Of a stretch of DNA of 5,914 bases, positions 1 to 5,914 are shown in pieces (position 1 is the stretch's first letter; each line of letters opens with the position of its first letter). Both the position numbers and the translations under genes were made by a program. The DNA lies in the NCBI GenBank assembly GCA_009787485.1, contig WQWP01000138.1:1-5914 (forward strand), read 5' to 3'. Origin of the DNA: Lentimicrobiaceae bacterium (GTDB lineage Bacteria > Bacteroidota > Bacteroidia > Bacteroidales > WCHB1-69). The notes below the pieces were generated by a model. That model made no database searches. It worked only from the letters and a program-made list of their open reading frames with translations, and was not told where the DNA came from.

Positions 1-210
1 CGCTTTAAAGAAGTTTGTATGACGCCGTTTCCATTTGTTTTTTTTCCGCATGAGCGCCCAGCCATCAATAATATCTCCGCAAAGGATTAATGTTTCGCAA
101 CTGTTTTTCTTCAAAAAGGCGGTTGCCTCTTTTGCTTTCGACCACTTTGACCCAAGATGCAGGTCTGAAATTACAATGGTTTTATAGTTTTTTGCTTCTT
201 CTTTCGACAT
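1..210 (-). CDS. Metallophosphoesterase, UDP-2,3-diacylglucosamine diphosphatase-like (N-terminal 70 codons, 3' end outside window)
   Basis: Reading the minus strand from the ATG at 210-208 gives an open frame of 70 codons that runs off the window edge. The visible part carries the first two blocks of the calcineurin-like metallophosphoesterase fold: SDLHLGS at residues 15-21 (metal ligands D16 and H18) and CGDIIDGW at residues 44-51 (D46 and D49). The later GNHD and histidine blocks would lie outside the window. The pattern SDLHLGSKWSKAKEA followed by a Lys/Arg-rich WKRRHTNF stretch is what I recall from Bacteroidota proteins annotated as UDP-2,3-diacylglucosamine diphosphatase, which cleave UDP-diacylglucosamine to lipid X in lipid A synthesis at the inner membrane. 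A TGA stop lies in frame immediately before this ATG, so the start is firm. There is no signal peptide, which fits a cytoplasmic or peripheral membrane enzyme. The fold is secure; the exact substrate is less so, since this family has relatives of unknown specificity. Confidence 0.85.
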   Translation of the reverse strand, partial: MSKEEAKNYKTIVISDLHLGSKWSKAKEATAFLKKNSCETLILCGDIIDGWALMRKKNKWKRRHTNFFKA

Positions 211-236
211 TCATCAATAATAACAAAATTCATTCA

Positions 237-243
237 CAAAGTA
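237..243 (-). promoter_or_regulatory. Possible degenerate -7 box before the metallophosphoesterase gene
   Basis: On the minus strand the sequence TACTTTG lies about 26 nt before the ATG at 210. It resembles the Bacteroidota -7 consensus TAnnTTTG but has one base too few between TA and TTTG, and I find no TTG at the expected -33 distance. The gene is separated from its upstream neighbour by a terminator, so it needs its own promoter. This is the best candidate by eye but it is weak. Confidence 0.25.
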
Positions 244-261
244 GGGTTTTTGTTATTACTA

Positions 262-291
262 TAATATTACCGCAATATTAATATACGGTAA
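262..291. repeat. Two interlocking inverted repeats upstream of the metallophosphoesterase gene
   Basis: TAATATT at 262-268 and AATATTA at 274-280 form a perfect 7-bp inverted repeat around the five-base loop ACCGC. A second, overlapping pair is TTACCG at 267-272 and CGGTAA at 286-291, separated by 13 bases. The two pairings share bases and so are mutually exclusive as RNA or cruciform structures. The site lies 52-81 bp upstream of the start codon at 210, a sensible place for an operator or a leader structure. The first pair is all A/T and could be chance; the second includes CCG/CGG and is less trivial. Confidence 0.4.
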
Positions 292-321
292 AAAAAGAGC
301 TAAAAGAAAATTACTGTTTTG

Positions 322-367
322 CAATAAAAAAAGAAAGGCTGCCCAAAATTATCAAGCAGCCCTTCTT
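322..367 (-). terminator. Intrinsic (Rho-independent) terminator of the PHP-hydrolase gene
   Basis: On the minus strand, about 37 nt after the stop codon of the upstream gene, GGCTGC (361-356) pairs with GCAGCC (342-337) around a 13-nt loop. The stem extends outward by AAGAA (367-363) pairing with TTCTT (335-331) after one C-A mismatch. The T-rich tract in the 3' arm continues to about 323. A GC-rich stem followed directly by a U-tract is the classic bacterial terminator, and its orientation and position fit the gene ending at 404. On the plus strand the stem is not followed by a comparable T-run, so it appears unidirectional. Confidence 0.85.
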
Positions 368-403
368 GCTGAAAAAAACCTTTCTTAATTATTAACCCCA
401 GTA

Positions 404-2335
404 TTACTGTTTAACAAACTTTCTAACAATAGTATTACCGGTATTTGTTTTTACTTGTACGGTATAAATGCCGTTTGCTATATTATTTATATCAATTTTG
501 CACTCTAAATCTGCATTAAACAATTGTTCTTTAACAAGTACACCCATTATGCTAAAAACTCGAACTTCATTAATTTCAGCGCCTTTAATATAAATATGGT
601 TGTTTGCAGGGTTTGGATACACTGTAATATCTTCATCTGCATTATTAAATTTACCAATTCCCACATAATTATTAGCAACAAAAATCGGATTTGAATAGAA
701 CCATAAATCGGCAAATGTTTTTGCGGCAGTATTTGGCGCCATTAATGTATCGGGGAGCGGATTTCCGCAAGGATCAACTTCGTTAGGTGTATTCAATGCA
801 AGGTTGGTTCCTCTCAAACGATAGTATCTTTTTTCTCCATCCGGTACATTAATTTCAAATGAAGCGCTGTAATATCCGTTTCCTTCGTTTGTCCAAATTG
901 AGGTTGGAACGCCGCAGGGGTCATTTTCGGCTGCTGTGTTTCCAAAACGAGCAATAACTTTTGTTGTAGTTACTTCGTCGTTTTTATATTCATTGCTATA
1001 GCCGGTAATACCATCTTCCGGCACTATAGAAGGAGGAGTAACTCTTTCACCAACCACACCTTCAATAATATCAAAGTGGTCTAATTGAGGAGTTGTATAA
1101 TCACTATATGTATTAAAATTAGGGGTTTGAGGATTATGTACGCGAATGGTTATCGTTGCAGTTCCATTACTATTTGTTTGTGCAGTTTGTCCCATAACAG
1201 CCGTTTCAATATTAAACTCAAGCTCATCAATCAAATCACCGCTAACCACCCATGAGTTTCCTGAACGTAATCCATTAACCAACGCATGAGGGTTGTTTTT
1301 TTCTGCCACAAATGTATATGTTTTTTGAAATTCACCGGGGTAAAAATCGGCATTTGCAAAAGAGCCGTCAGCATTTGTTACAATGTGAGAATCGGAACTT
1401 GCAAATAACCAAAAACGACGACCTTCACTTAATAAAGCATCCCACAAGCCGCCTACTTTAGAACTCATGTACCCGCAACCGCCATAAGTACAAATACCAT
1501 AAGAACCAAAGGCTCCACGCCCGGCATGATATTCAGCACGTTGTGTGGAGGGCTGGTGTCCGGGAAAACTTTCAAAGCCAAAAAATACATCAGGAGCAAC
1601 ATTGTGCATATCGCGTAAATGTTCAATGTTCCAACCTTCATACTTATCTACTCCGCTTGGATAGCGAAAACGCTCCGGGTGCGCAGGGATAAACCAACTT
1701 TCTGTTGGATAATGGGTTTGCAGCCATGCAGCGGCCGCCACTGCTTTTCCATGGTTATTGGCCATAATTTTAGTATCGGTAACACCCAACGGTTGGCTAT
1801 CATCGCCATCGTTAGCATCGAAAAGATATTCAAAAATTGCTAATGCGTTTACATCAGGATTGGTTGGATGAAATTGATTACCAATAATTCCCACACTTGC
1901 ATGCTCATGTCCGGGAACATTCATTTCGTACGCTTGAATAATCATTTTGTCTGGAAATACTTTGCGGTACAATTGCACATCGCGGAACGACCACTCCGTT
2001 AATGATTGCCAGCGCCACATGTTGCTACCGGTTAGGTTGTTCCCTTTTCTTACAATTCCGGTATTTTCCCAGTTCACTAACGCGCCGCAGTCAAAACCTG
2101 AAACTGTACCCCAGCGTGGCCATCCGCCGCCGTGTTCAGAGTTTGCCCACCAATCTAATCCGTAATAATTGTTTTTTTCCATCATGTGTCCCATAGTATA
2201 ACTACCATCGGTGTAGGTGGTGTGTTGATGAAAGTCGCCGGTTACATACCGACCTTGTCCTTGTGCCATCATAGTACAGCACATTACTAATGCTAAAAGA
2301 TTAGTTTTTAAAAAATTCATACTTTTCTTGTTCAT
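404..2335 (-). CDS. Secreted PHP-domain metallohydrolase with T9SS type A sorting domain
   Basis: A complete 643-residue protein. Residues 1-28 form a signal peptide: basic MNKK start, hydrophobic LLALVMCC core, probable cleavage after AQG or AQGQG. Residues about 30-370 form a PHP-type (polymerase and histidinol phosphatase) metal-dependent hydrolase: GDFHQH gives H36 and H38, YTDGS gives D43, NSEHGG gives H68, YEMNVPGHEH gives E137, H143 and H145, PAHPER gives H219, FESFPGH gives E255 and H260, and SSDSH gives D315 and H317. The HxH, EH and SDxH ligand blocks are all present, so the site looks intact. Residues about 370-560 are predicted beta-rich, with two DPCGxP motifs (472-477, 521-526). 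Residues about 567-643 are a type A T9SS sorting domain (YPNPANN at 573-579, IANGIYTVQV at 619-628, terminal RKFVKQ), predicting export through the outer membrane to the surface or medium. PHP enzymes cleave phosphoesters or related bonds; the substrate here is unknown. It has its own promoter and terminator. The ATG at 2335 is preferred; Met6 (2320) is an alternative. Confidence 0.9.
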   Translation of the reverse strand: MNKKSMNFLKTNLLALVMCCTMMAQGQGRYVTGDFHQHTTYTDGSYTMGHMMEKNNYYGLDWWANSEHGGGWPRWGTVSGFDCGALVNWENTGIVRKGNNLTGSNMWRWQSLTEWSFRDVQLYRKVFPDKMIIQAYEMNVPGHEHASVGIIGNQFHPTNPDVNALAIFEYLFDANDGDDSQPLGVTDTKIMANNHGKAVAAAAWLQTHYPTESWFIPAHPERFRYPSGVDKYEGWNIEHLRDMHNVAPDVFFGFESFPGHQPSTQRAEYHAGRGAFGSYGICTYGGCGYMSSKVGGLWDALLSEGRRFWLFASSDSHIVTNADGSFANADFYPGEFQKTYTFVAEKNNPHALVNGLRSGNSWVVSGDLIDELEFNIETAVMGQTAQTNSNGTATITIRVHNPQTPNFNTYSDYTTPQLDHFDIIEGVVGERVTPPSIVPEDGITGYSNEYKNDEVTTTKVIARFGNTAAENDPCGVPTSIWTNEGNGYYSASFEINVPDGEKRYYRLRGTNLALNTPNEVDPCGNPLPDTLMAPNTAAKTFADLWFYSNPIFVANNYVGIGKFNNADEDITVYPNPANNHIYIKGAEINEVRVFSIMGVLVKEQLFNADLECKIDINNIANGIYTVQVKTNTGNTIVRKFVKQ

Positions 2336-2382
2336 AAAATTAATTTTTAAAATGGTTAAATAATTTTGTTGTTATTTGACGG

Positions 2383-2390
2383 CAAAAGTA
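2383..2390 (-). promoter_or_regulatory. Bacteroidota-type -7 promoter element of the PHP-hydrolase gene
   Basis: The minus strand reads TACTTTTG here, an exact match to the Bacteroidota sigma-ABfr -7 consensus TAnnTTTG. It lies 47 bp upstream of the ATG at 2335, giving a leader of roughly 40 nt that is AT-rich and has no Shine-Dalgarno sequence, as usual for this phylum. No clear TTG stands at the -33 position; that region is a T-rich stretch around 2410. The missing -33 box may mean the promoter needs an activator. Confidence 0.6.
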
Positions 2391-2428
2391 TGGGTAGGGA
2401 ATTAAAGAAAAATTATGAAAACGATAAG

Positions 2429-2505
2429 ATGTTGCAAAAAAAGGATGTCTGAAACATTACAGGAGTGCAATGTTAACTCGTTTGGATAGAATATACTAAC
2501 ATGTT
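2429..2505. promoter_or_regulatory. Cluster of AACAT/ATGTT half-sites upstream of the PHP-hydrolase promoter
   Basis: Within 77 bp the five-base word ATGTT or its complement AACAT occurs at 2429-2433, 2453-2457, 2470-2474 and 2498-2505. The last is an eight-base palindrome, AACATGTT, containing both orientations. The middle two form an inverted repeat, AACATT-N10-AATGTT. The cluster lies about 40-115 bp upstream of the -7 box, a typical position for activator binding, and is immediately downstream of a response-regulator operon. No known operator consensus is recognised, and an AT-rich sequence gives some matches by chance. Confidence 0.3.
2436..2474 (-). terminator. Weak candidate terminator after the receptor/response-regulator operon
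   Basis: On the minus strand a run of seven T (2442-2436) follows two possible weak AT-rich hairpins. One is ATGT-TTCAG-ACAT ending two bases before the T-run; the other is AACATT-N10-AATGTT ending ten bases before it. Neither stem is GC-rich, so termination strength is doubtful. The position, about 50-90 nt after the stop codon at 2527, is right for ending the upstream operon. The same bases contribute to the half-site cluster. Confidence 0.3.
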
Positions 2506-2526
2506 TCTAAGCGAAAGCGACCGCTT

Positions 2527-2688
2527 TTAGATGCAGTCAGCCGCCAAATAAATCATTAACAACATAATGAGAAACAAGGTGATAATAAAAAGTATTGTGA
2601 GTTGATTTGCAACGATAATGCCTGTTCCAAATAGCGCAAAAATGATCAATACGTAAAAAAACAGTTTATGTTTATAACTTAATTTCAT
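2527..2688 (-). pseudogene. Remnant of the partner sensor histidine kinase (two transmembrane helices only)
   Basis: A 53-codon frame starts at ATG 2688-2686, overlapping the end of the response-regulator gene by 17 bp, the usual place for a cognate kinase to begin. The first residues (MKLSYKHKLFFYVLIIFALF) match my recollection of how Bacteroidota histidine kinases start: a basic cytoplasmic tail entering transmembrane helix 1, here about residues 9-28. In such kinases a periplasmic sensor of over 100 residues follows; here Asn-Gln at 28-29 leads straight into a second hydrophobic helix (about 30-50) resembling the kinase's second membrane segment, ending LAADCI and a TAA. HAMP, HisKA and ATPase domains are absent, and no frame in the next 130 bp continues them. 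I infer an in-frame deletion of the sensor domain plus loss of the catalytic half. A genuine small membrane protein is the alternative. GTG/ATG starts upstream (to 2739) would lie inside the regulator gene and are less likely. Confidence 0.6.
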
Positions 2689-3376
2689 TGATAATAAATT
2701 TATATCCATAACCTGAGTGGCTTGCAATAACAGAAGCATATTCGCCCATTTTTTTCTTCAAACGTGCAACATGTACATCTACAGTTCTTTTTGCAACAAA
2801 AGGCGTTTCCGACCAAACCACATCAATAATATTTTCTCGAGATAACATTTTATCAGGATTTTTGGCAAGAAATGTTAAAAGTTCAAATTCGGTTTTGGTA
2901 AGCACCACCCTGTTCTCATGAATCAACAACTCTTTCGATTCCAGATTTATGACGATGTTTTTAAAAACAATTTTTTTAGTAGGCTCCACGGTTTTTTCTT
3001 TTTTCTCTGCGGGTTTCGTTCTTTTTATAATGGCTTTTATGCGCGCAATCACTTCTTTAATAGAAAACGGTTTTGAAATATAATCATCTCCACCTACCGA
3101 AAAGCCGGTTAGCATATCGTTTTCCGTGTCTTTTGCCGTGAGGAAAATAATGGGGATTTGGTTCTTGTTATTTCGCAGCTTTTCTGCCATTTTGTACCCC
3201 GACATACCGCCCATCATCACATCAAGCAAAATTAAAGCATGGCGGGATGACAATTTTTTCAGCGCTTCTTCCGCAGAATAAACACATTCTACATGATAAC
3301 CTTCACTGACTAAATTAAATTCAAGAATTTCGCAAATATTGTGGTCATCATCAACAATAAGAATTTTATCAGACAT
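2672..3376 (-). CDS. OmpR/PhoB-family two-component response regulator
   Basis: A complete 234-residue cytoplasmic transcription factor. The receiver domain spans about residues 3-118: acidic pocket D9-D10-D11 (ILIVDDD), phosphoacceptor D52 (LILLDVMM), T80 (FLTAKD) and K102 (SKPFS) are all present, so it should be phosphorylatable. The proline usually found four residues after the phosphoacceptor is Gly56 (DVMMGG); I recall this variant in Bacteroidota RprY-like regulators. A Lys/Glu-rich linker (about 119-133) leads to a winged-helix DNA-binding domain (about 134-230) with the recognition-helix pattern RTVDVHVARLKKKMG (197-211) and the wing SGYGYKF (221-227). The ATG at 3376 gives the canonical MSDKILIVDDD start. 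It lies 19 nt after the receptor gene's stop without a terminator between, so cotranscription is likely. Its 3' end overlaps the start of a broken kinase gene, so it probably lacks its original partner, unless another kinase or acetyl phosphate supplies phosphoryl groups. Confidence 0.95.
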   Translation of the reverse strand: MSDKILIVDDDHNICEILEFNLVSEGYHVECVYSAEEALKKLSSRHALILLDVMMGGMSGYKMAEKLRNNKNQIPIIFLTAKDTENDMLTGFSVGGDDYISKPFSIKEVIARIKAIIKRTKPAEKKEKTVEPTKKIVFKNIVINLESKELLIHENRVVLTKTEFELLTFLAKNPDKMLSRENIIDVVWSETPFVAKRTVDVHVARLKKKMGEYASVIASHSGYGYKFIINEIKL

Positions 3377-3395
3377 TTTTTGATTTTTGGCTTTT

Positions 3396-5914
3396 TTAAA
3401 GTTTGTATTTTAATCCAAGTGTAATGGTCTGTCCGTAGAAATCCTTTCTATCTAATATTCCACCTTTTCTACGTTCAAGCCCTTCGAGGTTAGCCTGACG
3501 ATCATTAGGATTTATGAATTGATACATGGGCGCATTCAGCAAATTATTTGCTTTTGCGAATATGGTAAGTTTGATTTTTTTAAACGTTTTTTCCACCGAA
3601 GCATCTAACCGCAGATAACCATCTTGCCACAAATCTTCATCAATATATTTATCGATATAAACAAGGCGTTTGCTGGTGTATGAGAGTGCAAGCTGCGCGT
3701 CCCAACCGCGTTTTGTATTTTTATAGAGTAGCGCAAAATTTACAACGTGCGCTGCCTGCCCGAACAACTGCCTGGTTTGTTCTACATCCACTATAATGGT
3801 ATTAGTTTGAGCTGTCGTATCGGGATTTGGCATCAGCAACCATTTATTCGTAGTAATTTGTGAATGTGTGAACGTATAGTTGGCTTTTATACCAAACTGT
3901 TTGAAATATTTAGTAACATCGACTTCAAAACCGAGATTATAAGCATTGCCGTAGTTGAAAGGCATATAGTAGGCTTGCTGTCCAATGTCAACCATCGTAT
4001 ATTCTATCGGATCTATAATGTATTTATAAAATACGCCTGCCATGATTTGTTCTGATGAACGTGGAAAATATTCGTAACGTAAATCAAGATTATGGGCAAC
4101 CGTATGGCGAATATCAGGGTTTCCACGCTCGTAATAATCCTCAAATTGTTTAGAGTAAGGCACTATTTCAAAAAAACTTGGACGGTTAATAGCTTTCACG
4201 TATGAAAATCGCAGGTTTTGATTGCGGGGGAGGTTATATCTTGCATGAAAATTGGGCAACCAACTATAGTACTTTTGCTCTCCTGTATTTTCTCTTCCGT
4301 TTTGCGGAAACTTCAAATCGTAACCTTGTATCGTGTGTTCCATGCGGAGTCCGGCGATGAGGTGCAATTTTTTGTACGTCATTTTTGCTTGTGCGTATCC
4401 TGCGGTAATTTGTTCGGAAGCATCGTAGTTGAGCGGGTCGCTAAAACGTCCTCTATCAAAAACAACATTTATTTCGTCGAATTGATTCCAGTCTTCGCCC
4501 CAATATTGGCGTTGCACAGGATCGCTGACTCTAAAGAAATATTCATGAAAAATGCTTGTACGCTGTTTATTACGATATAGTCCGCCCACAGAATAATCCA
4601 GCCTCGCAGCTCCTACTACTGTCTGATAAGTTAAATTTGCATAAGCGGCAATATCATTGTCCGAATTTTTTTCCCAACGGCGATCGAACACACTTCCTGT
4701 TGGCTCTGCATAAGTTCTGCCGTCACGTCCAACTCTTAAATTAACTGTTGTATTGTCGGGCGTTTCGTTGGCTGCATATCCATAAACAAACGACCAATCC
4801 ATTTTCAACTGTGTATCTAAAAAATCGTGAAACCCTTTCAGTGTCGAAGTTAAAATAGATTGATGATTCCATCTTAAACGATAATCATGTTTATCGGTTG
4901 AAGTAGCATCGCGCACCTGTATATTTTGAAAATCCATGTAAGCGTTGTACCACATCAATTTATGATTTTTATGTAAGCGAACATCGAATATGGCGTGAGC
5001 CCCTGCGCGTTTTTGTAGTGTTGAATAGTAGCGGTTTGTAATATTCTGTGCTCCTTCGGCATCAAAACTATTGAAATATCGGTCGCTTGTGCTTCCGCGA
5101 AATGCGTTGGAATAACTTGTTGCAACCAACATTCCCAATCGGTCTTTGAACACACGTCCGCCTACCGAAAATCCTCCTGCAAGATTCATCGGAAAATTTC
5201 GTTCGGTAACATTAAGATTTTTGGTTGTGAAATCCGATAGTTGAGGCTGATATCTATTTCCGTATTTTGTAAAAAGCGACTCCCGATTGACAGCTGAATA
5301 TTTGAAAGTTTGAAAATCACGAGAGAAAAATTGCGTATTGAAACCGGTTGATAAATTTGCCGTAGCTTGCAACTTAGAAGGCGCCTCTTTCATTACCATA
5401 TTCACAGCGCCGCCAATTCCGTCGCCTTCCATATCGGCAGTAAGTGCTTTGGTTACTTCAAGCCTGTCTAACAATTCGGACGGAAAAATATCCAAGGGCA
5501 CAAAACGGTTTTTATTGTCGGGCGAAGGAATTTTTACACCATTTACCAACGTATAATTGAAGCGTTTGTCCATACCTCGCAACAGTGCGTACTGCCCGTC
5601 TCCACTGTTGTCGCGCTCCATCACTACACCGCTCATACGTTGAATAACATTGGCAACCGTCATATCCGGAGAAGTCTCAATGGAACGGGCGCTTACCACA
5701 TTCATCACATTCAGTGCGTTTCGTTCAATGGCACGGGCGCCAATATCGGTATTTCCCACAGACTCCGCTCGTATCACAACACTCTCAAGTCGTTTTGTAT
5801 TAGGTACAAGCAAAAAATTAAAAGTGGTTTGTTCCGAATTTTCAATCGTTATTTCTTGCACAACATAACCGAAATACGAACACACAAGCGTAGCAGGAAA
5901 TTGGTTAAATTGGA
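3396..5914 (-). CDS. TonB-dependent outer-membrane receptor (5' end outside window)
   Basis: The frame stays open to the window edge, leaving 838 visible residues; the signal peptide and start of the N-terminal domain are missing. A GTG at 5885 is an internal valine, not a start, because the upstream codons (QFNQFPATL) continue the domain. Numbering from the first whole codon, residues 1 to about 42 are the end of a carboxypeptidase-regulatory-like beta domain. ESVVIRA (43-49) is a plausible TonB box. The plug domain follows (about 64-177), with the RGMDKRFN stretch (112-119) and EVTKALTADMEGDGIGGAVN (152-171), a signature of the TonB-Xanth-Caul type rather than SusC. The remaining ~660 residues are an aromatic-rich 22-strand-type barrel ending YGQTITLGLKYKL. 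Such receptors import a substrate across the outer membrane using TonB-ExbBD energy. No SusD-like gene follows; a response regulator does. The last residue is Leu rather than the usual Phe. Substrate cannot be inferred. Confidence 0.93.
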   Translation of the reverse strand, partial: QFNQFPATLVCSYFGYVVQEITIENSEQTTFNFLLVPNTKRLESVVIRAESVGNTDIGARAIERNALNVMNVVSARSIETSPDMTVANVIQRMSGVVMERDNSGDGQYALLRGMDKRFNYTLVNGVKIPSPDNKNRFVPLDIFPSELLDRLEVTKALTADMEGDGIGGAVNMVMKEAPSKLQATANLSTGFNTQFFSRDFQTFKYSAVNRESLFTKYGNRYQPQLSDFTTKNLNVTERNFPMNLAGGFSVGGRVFKDRLGMLVATSYSNAFRGSTSDRYFNSFDAEGAQNITNRYYSTLQKRAGAHAIFDVRLHKNHKLMWYNAYMDFQNIQVRDATSTDKHDYRLRWNHQSILTSTLKGFHDFLDTQLKMDWSFVYGYAANETPDNTTVNLRVGRDGRTYAEPTGSVFDRRWEKNSDNDIAAYANLTYQTVVGAARLDYSVGGLYRNKQRTSIFHEYFFRVSDPVQRQYWGEDWNQFDEINVVFDRGRFSDPLNYDASEQITAGYAQAKMTYKKLHLIAGLRMEHTIQGYDLKFPQNGRENTGEQKYYSWLPNFHARYNLPRNQNLRFSYVKAINRPSFFEIVPYSKQFEDYYERGNPDIRHTVAHNLDLRYEYFPRSSEQIMAGVFYKYIIDPIEYTMVDIGQQAYYMPFNYGNAYNLGFEVDVTKYFKQFGIKANYTFTHSQITTNKWLLMPNPDTTAQTNTIIVDVEQTRQLFGQAAHVVNFALLYKNTKRGWDAQLALSYTSKRLVYIDKYIDEDLWQDGYLRLDASVEKTFKKIKLTIFAKANNLLNAPMYQFINPNDRQANLEGLERRKGGILDRKDFYGQTITLGLKYKL

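Noticed and set aside
90..281. Plus-strand open frame of 63 codons
   Set aside because: It lies mostly antisense to the metallophosphoesterase gene, whose catalytic motifs are clear, and the product resembles no protein family.
1619..2196. Several short frames on both strands
   Set aside because: They are shadows inside the PHP-hydrolase gene, whose frame is continuous and carries conserved motifs throughout.
2252..2335. Lipoprotein signal on the PHP hydrolase because of Cys19-Cys20
   Set aside because: LVMCC lacks the small residue normally required just before the lipidated cysteine, and a T9SS sorting domain with an ordinary signal peptide explains export.
2509..2526. Small AAGCG/CGCTT hairpin as a terminator
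   Set aside because: The stem is only five base pairs and no T-run follows on either strand.
4218..4580. Plus-strand open frame of 120 codons, the longest on that strand
   Set aside because: It is wholly antisense to the barrel region of the TonB-dependent receptor, and its product shows no domain or coherent composition.
4955..5155. Minus-strand frame of 66 codons
   Set aside because: It is an out-of-frame shadow of the receptor gene on the same strand.
5338..5868. Two plus-strand frames of 72 codons
   Set aside because: Both are antisense to the plug domain of the receptor, which is plainly the real gene.
5883..5885. GTG as the start codon of the receptor
   Set aside because: The frame continues upstream to the window edge with residues fitting the N-terminal beta domain, and no signal peptide follows the GTG.
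1..5914. CRISPR array, tRNA/rRNA genes, insertion sequence or phage genes
   Set aside because: No regularly spaced repeats, cloverleaf, transposase frame or terminal inverted repeats were seen, and nearly all of the window is explained by the genes listed.

Overview
The window looks like a chromosomal segment of a member of the phylum Bacteroidota. The evidence is a C-terminal type IX secretion (T9SS) sorting domain on one protein, a TonB-dependent receptor with a carboxypeptidase-regulatory-like N-terminal extension, a perfect Bacteroidota -7 box (TAnnTTTG) before one gene, AT-rich leaders without Shine-Dalgarno sequences, and a moderately AT-rich composition. Genus cannot be read from the sequence. 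All supported genes are on the minus strand, so transcription runs from high to low coordinates.

Layout in transcription order. (1) 5914-3396: a large TonB-dependent outer-membrane receptor whose N-terminus lies outside the window. (2) 3376-2672: an OmpR/PhoB-type response regulator, 19 nt downstream and probably cotranscribed. (3) 2688-2527: a 53-codon reading frame overlapping the regulator's end. It encodes two transmembrane helices with almost nothing between them and looks like the remains of the partner sensor histidine kinase, with sensor and kinase domains missing. (4) 2526-2336: an intergenic gap with a possible weak terminator, a cluster of AACAT/ATGTT half-sites and a promoter. (5) 2335-404: a secreted PHP-fold metallohydrolase with signal peptide, full set of metal-ligand motifs and T9SS sorting domain. 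(6) 403-211: a gap with a strong intrinsic terminator and overlapping inverted repeats. (7) 210-1: the first 70 codons of a calcineurin-type metallophosphoesterase resembling UDP-2,3-diacylglucosamine diphosphatase (LpxH-like); the rest is outside the window.

How they may work together: the receptor and regulator suggest a substrate-responsive outer-membrane uptake unit, and the PHP enzyme could act at the surface or outside the cell on a phosphoester or related substrate. That link is inference from proximity; nothing in the sequence fixes a substrate. The metallophosphoesterase is more likely an envelope-lipid housekeeping gene that happens to lie next door. The most notable point is the apparent loss of the histidine kinase beside an intact response regulator. 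I see no RNA genes, CRISPR arrays, insertion sequences or prophage genes.
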